A DNA stretch of 64,000 nt. Source: Candidatus Cloacimonadota bacterium. GTDB taxonomy: Bacteria > Cloacimonadota > Cloacimonadia > Cloacimonadales > WRIO01. Below the pieces are notes generated by a model that was not told the DNA's origin, made no database searches, and worked only from the letters and a program-made list of their open reading frames with translations. Positions 9,785-18,325 of this stretch are shown piece after piece; within the stretch, counting starts at the first letter, position 1, and each line of letters starts with the position of its first letter. A program made the position numbers and the translations under genes. The stretch covers positions 1 through 64,000 of the forward strand of contig WRLO01000005.1 in NCBI GenBank assembly GCA_009777575.1. The letters are read 5' to 3'.

Positions 9785-9826
9785 GGTTGGGTGGAGCAAT
9801 AAAATTGAAGTTATAGATTAGTGTGT

Positions 9827-10335
9827 AGTGACACGGAGATTGCTTCGTGAGAATAGCAAGAAGGAACCTCGCAAGGACGGGTGGAGGGGTAGTGACACGG
9901 AGATTGCTTCGTGAGAATAGCAAGAAGGAACCTCGCAAGTACGGGAAGGGGTAGGGACACGGAGATTGCTTCGTGAGAATAGCAAGAAGGAACCTCGCAA
10001 TGACGGGTGGAGGGGTAGTGACACGGAGATTGCTTCGTGAGAATAGCAAGAAGGAACCTCGCAAGGACGGGCTGGGGAAATAGCGACACGGAGATTGCTT
10101 CAGAGGGATAGCAAGAAGTGACCTCGCAACGACGGACGGGGGGAATAGTGACATGGAGATTGCTGGGGAATTAAGAATTAAGAATTAAGAATTAAGAATT
10201 TTAAGACCTTTCACTGCGTTCAAGGTGACAGGGGGGAGTAACACGGAGATTGCTTCGGGGGGAGTTTAAAATGAGGGACCTCGCAACGACGGGATTTTTG
10301 ATAGTGACACGGAGATTGCTTCAAGGGGACCAAAA
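9827..10335. repeat. Tandem/dispersed array of a 62-65-bp repeat (ACACGGAGATTGCTTCG...GCAAGAAGGAACCTCGCAA.GACGGG)
   Basis: Units begin at 9831, 9895, 9957, 10021, 10086 and 10151, with partial copies near 10231 and 10305; includes an 8-bp AATTAAGA microsatellite around 10170-10200. Confidence 0.95.
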
Positions 10336-10337
10336 TC

Positions 10338-11756
10338 CTATTTCAGCAACACCATTCTTCGAACAAAAACATCATCATCTGTCTGCATTTGATAAAAATA
10401 AACACCACTTCCTACATTTCTACCATTGTTGTCTGAACCATTCCAGATTACATTATGCTCTCCTGCAGAATATTCATTATTAACTAAAGATTTTACAAGT
10501 TGACCCTTGATGTTGTAGATACTTATATTCACATTGCCAGCTTTAGCAACAGAAAAGCTAATCGTAGTCTCTGGATTAAATGGATTCGGATAGTTGCCAA
10601 TCAATTCTGTTCTTGCTACGACATAATCATCATATTCAGAGACACTACCCCATATTACAGGTCTATCGTCTATATTCCAGCCTTCTTGCCAACCTTCTGG
10701 TTGGCTTTCTGCTTCTGCATATATTGTTAAAATGGGGCAATCCCTGAAGGCAGCATAGTATATACTTGTTACACTGCTAGGGATAAAGATATATGATAGA
10801 TTTGTGCAGCTGTAGAATGCTCCAGAATCTATGCTTATCACACTATTAGGGACAATTAAAGAAGTTAAATTAGTGGAACCAACGAAGGCCCCAGAACTTA
10901 TTCTTGTTACATTATTTGGGATGACACTATTCTTTGTTCCAGAGATCAATTCATTGTCTGAATTCCTAATTAGACTATTCCCTTCACCTCTGAAATAATT
11001 GTTTTCAGGAGAAACTAATATAGTTTCGAGACTTGAGCAGAAAGTAAAAGGATTACTGATTATAGTAGCCACATTGTTTGGGATAGTGATAGTAGTTAAA
11101 CTATTACATCCAGCAAAAACATCTGGTTGTATAAAAGTCAAGCTTTCTGGTAAAGAGATATCAGATAAGGATGTGCAATATCTGAATGCTAATCGTTCGA
11201 TGATTGTAACGCTTTCTGGGATAATGACATTGTTCAAATTAGTACACCACTCGAAAGCATTTTCACCAATCCTTGTCACACCAATGGGAATGATTATTGA
11301 TGTTAAACTTTCGCAATTTGAGAATCCCCATCGTCCAATACTTGTTATGTTTTCAGATAAAGTGACTGAGGTTAAACCACTGCAACCTGTAAAAGCAAAA
11401 TTCTCTATCCTTGTCACACTGTTAGGAATATTTATAGATGTTAAATTAGAAGACAATCTAAATGCATTCTCTCCAATAATTGTCACACTATCTGGTATGT
11501 GAATAGAGGTCATGGTATAAAACTCAGAAAACCCCATACGAGCTATTCTTGTGACCGGTAAACCATCGTAAGTATCAGGAATTTCTATATGAGCTTCATT
11601 GGCTGTGCCTTTACGAACCTCATAAGCAGTTCCATCATCAATCAAAGTAAATGACAGTCCTGGTGTGCCTTGCGCTAATAAACTTATGGCATTAAATAGC
11701 AAAATAACAAGGAATATGTAATTACATTTTCCTAAAATAGTCTTTTTTCTTTTCAT
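10338..11756 (-). CDS. BspA-type leucine-rich-repeat surface protein with FlgD-like/T9SS-type C-terminal sorting domain
   Basis: Repeated SVT.IG..AF..C..L..I.IP.SVT units (LRR_5); C-terminus GNYPNPFNPETTISFSV...GVYFYQMQTDDDVFVRRMVLLK; N-terminal signal peptide. Confidence 0.9.
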   Translation of the reverse strand: MKRKKTILGKCNYIFLVILLFNAISLLAQGTPGLSFTLIDDGTAYEVRKGTANEAHIEIPDTYDGLPVTRIARMGFSEFYTMTSIHIPDSVTIIGENAFRLSSNLTSINIPNSVTRIENFAFTGCSGLTSVTLSENITSIGRWGFSNCESLTSIIIPIGVTRIGENAFEWCTNLNNVIIPESVTIIERLAFRYCTSLSDISLPESLTFIQPDVFAGCNSLTTITIPNNVATIISNPFTFCSSLETILVSPENNYFRGEGNSLIRNSDNELISGTKNSVIPNNVTRISSGAFVGSTNLTSLIVPNSVISIDSGAFYSCTNLSYIFIPSSVTSIYYAAFRDCPILTIYAEAESQPEGWQEGWNIDDRPVIWGSVSEYDDYVVARTELIGNYPNPFNPETTISFSVAKAGNVNISIYNIKGQLVKSLVNNEYSAGEHNVIWNGSDNNGRNVGSGVYFYQMQTDDDVFVRRMVLLK

Positions 11757-11796
11757 AATTAAAACCTTTTTTTATTTTTTTGATACTTAACTAAGT

Positions 11797-11813
11797 AGCA
11801 AGAAGTGTGCCAA
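11797..11813 (-). promoter_or_regulatory. Candidate sigma-54 promoter
   Basis: Minus strand TTGGCACACTTCTTGCT: -24 GG and -12 GC separated by exactly 10 nt; about 40 bp upstream of the LRR protein start. Confidence 0.65.
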
Positions 11814-11951
11814 ACTTAACAAATAATGTGAAATTGATGTGTAGTTTAATAGTATAATCCTTATTTATTGTAATTACAGTCTCTTACAATGATAATATTA
11901 TTTTTTGGAGTATTTATTTATGAATATTTTTATAGGATTCTGGTTGATTTT

Positions 11952-12002
11952 CTGTCCAAAAAAATGGACAGATTTAATATAAGTGTCCATAAAAATGGAC
12001 AC
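11952..12002. promoter_or_regulatory. Pair of palindromic candidate activator sites (UAS)
   Basis: CTGTCCA-AAAAAA-TGGACAG (11952-11971) and GTGTCCA-TAAAAA-TGGACAC (11983-12002); same 7-6-7 architecture, centres 31 bp apart. Confidence 0.6.
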
Positions 12003-12150
12003 CTGCATTAAAAAGAGATTGTCGCATAGTGAAAAAATACTGTCATCATACAAAAAAGAATTGTTTTCATTCTTGGTGTTGATGGAGTATAATGAGCGAT
12101 TCTGAGCGGATCGAAGAATCTAAAGACCTTTCACTATTAAACGTCCCACA

Positions 12151-12206
12151 CCTTCGGTGTGCGTAAGGTATGATTTTATGAAAATATACCTTACACACAC
12201 CGAAGG
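12151..12206. repeat. Inverted repeat, 21-bp arms with one mismatch
   Basis: CCTTCGGTGTGCGTAAGGTAT / ATACCTTACACACACCGAAGG. Confidence 0.9.
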
Positions 12207-12314
12207 TATCGGTTCAAGAGATATGAGGCTATGCGAATAGCTCGCAAAATTACCTCAATAGAAAATAGTATACACTAAATTACCCTAGCCTGAAGGGGTG
12301 GATCTCGTCAAAGT

Positions 12315-12335
12315 CCCACCCCTTCGGGGTGGGAG
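12315..12335. repeat. Strong GC-rich hairpin downstream of hldE-like gene (possible terminator)
   Basis: TCCCACCCC-TTC-GGGGTGGGA, 9-bp perfect stem. Confidence 0.7.
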
Positions 12336-12370
12336 ATGGCGTTAAATGTCGTTTTCTATTAAAAGCCACA

Positions 12371-13369
12371 TCACCTTCGGGATGTGCAAAGAATATCATT
12401 AACAGTAGCAGGATGAATACCTCTTTTCCCACAAACAGCTCCAGCTGCATGATTTGCAATAATAGCAGAAGTTTTTATATCTAATCCCACTGATAAACAA
12501 AGTGTCAAAACGCTTATCACTGTATCGCCAGCTCCAGACACATCAAAGACCTCTTTAGCAAATGTCGGAATATGAGATACATTATTATTCTTATCAAAAA
12601 TCTTTAGTCCTTTTTCTCCCAATGTGATTATGAGATGATCCGGATTTATCCTTTTAAAAAGTTCATAAGCAGCAACATTTAAGCTTTCATCATCTAATAT
12701 TTCTATATTTAAATTTTTCTGTAATTCATTGAAATTTGGCTTAAATACAGTGCAATATTGATATTCAAAAAAGTTTTTGAATTTGGGGTCAACAGTTACA
12801 GGGATTTTTAATTCATTTGCTTTATAAATAGCTTTTCGAATGATCTTTGAAGTTAATAACCCCTTATTATAGTCTTCTATCAAGAGAGCATCAGCGTTTT
12901 CAAGTGCTGAATCAATATTTTTTAAGATTGAGTTCTCAATACATTCTGATATATCGTTTTTTTGCTCTTGATCGTATCTCATCACTTGTTGAGCAGAAGC
13001 AAAAATCCTTGATTTCACGGTTGTGGGTCTTGAATTGTCTTTGATGATAAAATCTGTCCGAATATTTTTTTCTTTAAACAAAGATAGCAATATTTCAGAA
13101 TAATTGTCATCTCCTATTAAACCTATAACTACAGGCATAGCTTTAAGAGAAATGATATTGTTGACCACATTTGCTGCACCACCAAGACAGAAATCTTGTT
13201 TGTAAATATCAACGATAGGGACAGGTGCCTCAGGAGAAATTCTCTCGACCTGTCCCCATAAATAATGGTCTATCATCAGATCACCGATGACAGCTATTTT
13301 TTTTTCTTTAAAACCTTCAAAAATAGAAAGTAGTTTGTTCTTATCGATTTTATGATTTGATAATATCAT
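12371..13369 (-). CDS. rfaE1: D-glycero-beta-D-manno-heptose-7-phosphate kinase (RfaE domain I)
   Basis: IAVIGDLMIDHYLWGQVERISPEAPVPIVD and DVSGAGDTVISVL pfkB-type motifs. Confidence 0.92.
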   Translation of the reverse strand: MILSNHKIDKNKLLSIFEGFKEKKIAVIGDLMIDHYLWGQVERISPEAPVPIVDIYKQDFCLGGAANVVNNIISLKAMPVVIGLIGDDNYSEILLSLFKEKNIRTDFIIKDNSRPTTVKSRIFASAQQVMRYDQEQKNDISECIENSILKNIDSALENADALLIEDYNKGLLTSKIIRKAIYKANELKIPVTVDPKFKNFFEYQYCTVFKPNFNELQKNLNIEILDDESLNVAAYELFKRINPDHLIITLGEKGLKIFDKNNNVSHIPTFAKEVFDVSGAGDTVISVLTLCLSVGLDIKTSAIIANHAAGAVCGKRGIHPATVNDILCTSRR

Positions 13370-13408
13370 ATTTTATCCCTCTATGGATTTGGAAATCGGA
13401 GATTTCTG

Positions 13409-14773
13409 CTACTCAATAGGATATTTTCCTGAAAAACAAGCATGACAATAATGCTCAGGTTTACACACACAATTCAGAAGGCTATCCAGATCAATGTGTT
13501 TTATGGAAGTAATCTTGAAATCATCTAATATTTGTTCAATAGTAAGTCTATTTGAAATCAAATCATCCTTATTCGGAGTGTCTATTCCATAAAAACAGGA
13601 ATATTTTACTTTTGGAGAGCCTAATCTAAGATGAACTTCTTTTGCTCCTGCTTGATTTATTATCGCTATGATTTTTTTGATAGTCGTTCCTCTAACCATT
13701 GAATCATCTATCAATACAACTATTTTATCCTTAAATGTATGTGGTAAAACATTGAATTTATGACTTACTGATTCGTCACGGATGGATTGTTCTGATTTGA
13801 TAAAGGTTCTTCCACTATAGTGATTTCTTATCAAACCAAATGTAACTGGCATTTTTTTAAAGTTTGCATAACCAGAAGCAATAAAATTTGATGAATCTGG
13901 CACTGGAACTACAAGATCAGGCATAAAATCATTATCCATCAAAGCTAGTTTAACTCCAATTCTTTCTCTTACGGAAAAAACATCTTCTTGAAATTGGTAA
14001 CTATCAGGTCGAGAAAAATAAATATGCTCAAAAATACAATGTTGAGCATAATCAACGGTTCTATATTCATTAGGGTCATTTTCAATATTTCTGATACCTT
14101 TGTCATTGATAACAATTATTTCAGCAGGGTTTACACAAGAGATGAACTTTGCCTTTACTATGTCAAGGGCACATGTCTCAGACGCTACAACAAAACTATT
14201 GTCTTCTGTTTTGCCAATAGACATTGGTCTGAAGCCATATGGATCTCGAAACATATAGAGCTCATATCTTGTGGCTAAAACTGTTGAATAAGCACCTTTT
14301 ATGTCTCTCATACAGCATTTTATAGCATCTACAATAGACATTTGTTCGTATTCAACTTTATAGATAATATATTTTAAGATCAATTCACCGTCATTTGAGG
14401 ATGCGAAATAAACGCCTTTATCTTCAAGAATTTGTCTCATTTCATGATAATTTACTATATCTCCATTACTAGCAAGACTATAACAAGGACCAGCGAGAGT
14501 TTCTACTACATGAGGTTGAGAATTGAATTCTGTTGATGTACCTCTAGTCGGATAGCGAACATGCCCAATAGCTATATGTCCGTGTAGTTTTTCTAATTCT
14601 TCTGGTGTAAAAACCTCTTTAACAAGTCCCATTCTTTTTCTTAGTCTTATGACTTTTCCATCACTGACTGCAATTCCACAGCTCTCCTGCCCACGATGCT
14701 GCTCTGCAAACATGGCATTCGCAGCCAATATAGCAGCATGATTGTGGTTGTAAACACCTACTATTCCACACAT
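13409..14773 (-). CDS. purF: Amidophosphoribosyltransferase
   Basis: MCGIVGVYNH N-terminal nucleophile; VVLIDDSMVRGTTIKKI PRPP-binding motif; EHYCHACFSGKYPIE C-terminus. Confidence 0.96.
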   Translation of the reverse strand: MCGIVGVYNHNHAAILAANAMFAEQHRGQESCGIAVSDGKVIRLRKRMGLVKEVFTPEELEKLHGHIAIGHVRYPTRGTSTEFNSQPHVVETLAGPCYSLASNGDIVNYHEMRQILEDKGVYFASSNDGELILKYIIYKVEYEQMSIVDAIKCCMRDIKGAYSTVLATRYELYMFRDPYGFRPMSIGKTEDNSFVVASETCALDIVKAKFISCVNPAEIIVINDKGIRNIENDPNEYRTVDYAQHCIFEHIYFSRPDSYQFQEDVFSVRERIGVKLALMDNDFMPDLVVPVPDSSNFIASGYANFKKMPVTFGLIRNHYSGRTFIKSEQSIRDESVSHKFNVLPHTFKDKIVVLIDDSMVRGTTIKKIIAIINQAGAKEVHLRLGSPKVKYSCFYGIDTPNKDDLISNRLTIEQILDDFKITSIKHIDLDSLLNCVCKPEHYCHACFSGKYPIE

Positions 14774-14915
14774 AAATACTCCATACTCAAAAAATATTCA
14801 ATATCTTTCCTTTAAAATATTGGAAAGATAGACAAAAAAAAATATGTAGTCATTTTGTCAACTAAATCAATAAAAAAAAAGTTAACATACATAAATATTA
14901 ATATCTCTCTAATAC

Positions 14916-15153
14916 GGATTTGGAAATCGGAGATTTCTGCTACGGAAAATAATCATTTTTGGAAATCGGAGATTTCTGCTACGGCAAATAATCATTTTTG
15001 GAAATCGGAGGTTTCTGCTACGGAAAATAATCATTTTTGGAAATCGGAGATTTCTGCTACGGAAAATAATCATTTTTGGAAATCGGAGATTTCTGCTACG
15101 GAAAATAATCATTTTTGGAAATCGGAGATTTCTGCTACGGAAAATAATCATTG
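14916..15153. repeat. Six tandem copies of a 39-bp hairpin-containing repeat in the purF/glmL divergent intergenic region
   Basis: tggaaatcggagatttctgctacggaaaataatcatttt begins at 14921, 14960, 14999, 15038, 15077 and 15116; each contains GAAATC-GGA-GATTTC. Confidence 0.97.
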
Positions 15154-15209
15154 ACTTATGAACGATAAATTTTATTTTGGCAAAGTTAAGTAAAAAAAGG
15201 ATAGATTAA

Positions 15210-18200
15210 ATGAAAGATATAATTGTTATTACCGATATTGGTAGCACTACTACCAAAGCAATGTTATTAAAAAAAGTCGATGACAATTACAAATTTATTG
15301 GTTATACTACAGCCTTTACAACAGTAGAAAAACCTAATGAAGATGTAAAGATAGGGATTTTTAACTCTCTGAGAAGTCTTGAAGAGCTTTATAGTGTAAA
15401 TCTAATCAAAAAAAATCAAAAATCAAGTATTGAACAAAAAGTTTCAATGGACATAAGCTCTGAGATAATAAATCAGGACAAAATATCATCTTATGATTTT
15501 TTGGACAATGTGACTTATCTTACAACAAGCAGTGCTGGAGGCGGGTTGCAGATCTTAGTCGTAGGTCTTACCAAAGCAGATTCAGCTTCTTCTGCCGAGA
15601 GAGCTGCTTATGGTGTTGGAGGAGTGATTTTAGATACTCTTGCTATTGACGATGGGAAGACAAGCATAGAACGAATGGAAGTTTTTAATCAAACTCATCC
15701 AGATATAATCTTATTTTGTGGTGGCATAGACGGAGGTGCTTTATTTAGTGTATATCGTTTAGCTGAAATACTAAAACTTGCAAACCCTACCTTAAAATTT
15801 TCTGACAAAGTTAAGTCAAATCAAGAAAAATCGCTTATTCATAAAATTCCTCTCGTGTTTGCAGGTAATAAAGATGTCATTGATTTCATAAAAATAATAT
15901 TTGAGAATAAATTTGACTTACATATAGTTCCCAATCTAAGACCTACAATGATAGATGAAAATTTAGAACCTACCAAAGAAAAAATCCATGAATTGTTTAT
16001 GAACAATGTGATGGAGCAGGCGCCGGGATACTCAAAAGTAAAAGAATTTGTCTCCACAGACATTATACCTACTCCATCAGGTGTATTAAAATCTTTGAAA
16101 ATTTTAGGGAATAAGTATTCAAAGGTTATAGCTTTTGACATTGGTGGAGCTACTACCGATGTATATTCAAATTTGAATGGAAATTATCACCGAACTGTAA
16201 GTGCAAATTTCGGAATGAGTTATAGCATAGGGAACATATTGGCAGAAACAAATGATTATTTGATAAAAATAATTATCCAATCCACATCTATCATCAATAA
16301 ACCACATTTTTATGAATATTTTCTAAATTATTTAGGAAATAAAATTATTTATCCAGATTTTCAACCTACTCACGATATAGATAAATTTATAGAACATATA
16401 GTAGCAATTCAAGGAATTCGTCTGTCTCTAAAACAGCATTTTAAAATGCATTTTATGACTAAGAGAATAGGTTTTTTGGATTTTTTAAAGCATAAGCCGA
16501 GCCGAGATAAATGGAAAGAAACCATGTATTATCCGCATTATGACAAGAGTTTTATTTTCAATAAATCAGATATTGAGGTTGCTATAGGTGCAGGAGGCAT
16601 AATCAGCCACGCCACTAAAGAGCAAGCACTCTATGTTATGATAGAAAGCTTGCAATTGGAAGGCATAACAGAATTGTGGCGTGATAAACACTTTATTTCT
16701 CCTCATTTGGGGGTGTTATCTTGTTTAGATGAAAAAACTGCTGAACAACTTTTATATAGCGATTGTTTTGAGAAATTAGGAATTTATTTACGACCTTTTA
16801 TTCGCTCTTTTAAAGAAAACAAGATTTTACTTACAATAAATATAGACGATCAGGATTTTTATATAAAAACAAATGAATTTTTCTATCATACCACAAAAAC
16901 TACTCAAAAAATCTGTATATCATCAACAAAAGATTGTAATATAAGTATCTCAGAACTAAATATACAAGCTGGTTTACCATTGATAATAGACACAAGAAAT
17001 AGAGAAGAAAAGGATCTAAAGTCTAACAATACGGTCAATAACACAAAAATTATTATTGATTCTTTAAAACCATATATCTTTTCAAATATAGAAAAGCAAA
17101 GTGTTTTCTCAAAAACAGCTGGAAAAGGTTTTATTTATCCTGTTTCTATTGACCAAAATCAAAAATACCTCCCCCAAAAAAATATTCTCCATTTCGCACT
17201 ACCTTATAAAGGGTCTATATTTGTGAATAATGGAGATATAGTTCGACCGGATACATTGTTGGGAGAAAACAGATTTGACCCACCAAAAATTTATGTAGTT
17301 TTAATATCGACTTTGATAGGGAAAACTCTCACAGAAAAAGAATTTCAAGAAGGTATACTCATCAAAGTAGATGACAAAATTTCTTCGGGAGATAAAATTT
17401 TTAGATATAAATCTCATCAAAATCTTTTCAAAGGTAATGAATATGCTTATTCACCAGTCAGAGGTTTTGTAGAACAGATAAATAGCGTAACAGGATCAAT
17501 AATAATGAGAGAAATACAAGATTATCCCACAAAACCTGTTATGATTGACGCAGCGAAAAAACTTAAAATTAAAGAAAAATACTTAAAAGGTTATTTAAAA
17601 AAACAAGAAGGTGATTTTGTCTATAAAGATGATATTTTAGGAGTAAATCAAGTTTCAAGCTCCCTTTTAGAATCTCCTGAATATATAACTTTGTTATCTC
17701 CTTATACAGGCACTATCCAAAAAATTGATAGTATTAAAGGAACAATAACAATCTGTTATGATAAAAAACCTTATCAAATGTTATCATTGTGTCATGGTTT
17801 AGTGGAGAATATTACAGAAAATAATGAAATATTTATATCTGTAGAAACAATTGATATATTTGGAAAAATTGGGTTTGGAAAAGATGTGGGAGGATTTTTT
17901 AGGAAATCTGATATAGAATATGTTCCTCATATAGAAAACTATCAAAATCTACAGAGTCTTGCTGAGAAAAGTATAAAAGGTCTTATATGCAATACAATAA
18001 CTTATTCATGTCTAAAGCAGTTCTTAAATAAAGATATTGGAGTTGCATTAACCGGCAGCGAATCGATACCTTTCTCTTTGATTATCCTCAATGGATTTTC
18101 TGATAAAGCTTTGATGGATGATACAAATTTTTTCCAACAATTTGAAAACAGATATATCTTAATAAAACCTCATACTCAAATCAGGGCAGGTGCAACAAGA

Positions 18201-18236
18201 CCAACCTTGTTGATATTTAACGAAACTTGTGATTGA
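15210..18236 (+). CDS. Glutamate mutase L (MutL/GlmL-like ASKHA protein) with long C-terminal extension
   Basis: MKDIIVITDIGSTTTKAMLL, TTSSAGGGLQILVVGL, AFDIGGATTDVYS; C-terminal 400 aa with repeated barrel-sandwich-like V..G..V....L segments and IGVALTGSESIPFSLIILNGF...TQIRAGATRPTLLIF. Confidence 0.85.
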   Translation: MKDIIVITDIGSTTTKAMLLKKVDDNYKFIGYTTAFTTVEKPNEDVKIGIFNSLRSLEELYSVNLIKKNQKSSIEQKVSMDISSEIINQDKISSYDFLDNVTYLTTSSAGGGLQILVVGLTKADSASSAERAAYGVGGVILDTLAIDDGKTSIERMEVFNQTHPDIILFCGGIDGGALFSVYRLAEILKLANPTLKFSDKVKSNQEKSLIHKIPLVFAGNKDVIDFIKIIFENKFDLHIVPNLRPTMIDENLEPTKEKIHELFMNNVMEQAPGYSKVKEFVSTDIIPTPSGVLKSLKILGNKYSKVIAFDIGGATTDVYSNLNGNYHRTVSANFGMSYSIGNILAETNDYLIKIIIQSTSIINKPHFYEYFLNYLGNKIIYPDFQPTHDIDKFIEHIVAIQGIRLSLKQHFKMHFMTKRIGFLDFLKHKPSRDKWKETMYYPHYDKSFIFNKSDIEVAIGAGGIISHATKEQALYVMIESLQLEGITELWRDKHFISPHLGVLSCLDEKTAEQLLYSDCFEKLGIYLRPFIRSFKENKILLTINIDDQDFYIKTNEFFYHTTKTTQKICISSTKDCNISISELNIQAGLPLIIDTRNREEKDLKSNNTVNNTKIIIDSLKPYIFSNIEKQSVFSKTAGKGFIYPVSIDQNQKYLPQKNILHFALPYKGSIFVNNGDIVRPDTLLGENRFDPPKIYVVLISTLIGKTLTEKEFQEGILIKVDDKISSGDKIFRYKSHQNLFKGNEYAYSPVRGFVEQINSVTGSIIMREIQDYPTKPVMIDAAKKLKIKEKYLKGYLKKQEGDFVYKDDILGVNQVSSSLLESPEYITLLSPYTGTIQKIDSIKGTITICYDKKPYQMLSLCHGLVENITENNEIFISVETIDIFGKIGFGKDVGGFFRKSDIEYVPHIENYQNLQSLAEKSIKGLICNTITYSCLKQFLNKDIGVALTGSESIPFSLIILNGFSDKALMDDTNFFQQFENRYILIKPHTQIRAGATRPTLLIFNETCD

Positions 18237-18325
18237 TTATAAAGATTTTCTTATATAATCAAAAATATCGGTAAGGTTTACAAAAAACGAAATATCGAAC
18301 CTAATTTCATCAAGGAAGTGCTTAT

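Noticed and set aside
9827-10335. Possible CRISPR array or coding ORFs (126, 92 and 68 aa on the minus strand)
   Set aside because: The whole 62-65-bp unit is repeated with no variable spacer, and the ORFs are translations of the repeat in different frames.
10999-11502. 167-aa plus-strand ORF
   Set aside because: Antisense of the leucine-rich repeats of the BspA-like gene; periodic composition is inherited from that gene.
14916-15153. Possible CRISPR array (39-bp repeats)
   Set aside because: Units abut with no unique spacers, and no cas genes are present; a simple tandem repeat.
14855-15154. 99-aa (+) and 80-aa (-) ORFs over the 39-bp repeat
   Set aside because: Pure repeat translation (WKSEISATENNHF), with no RBS or recognisable domain.
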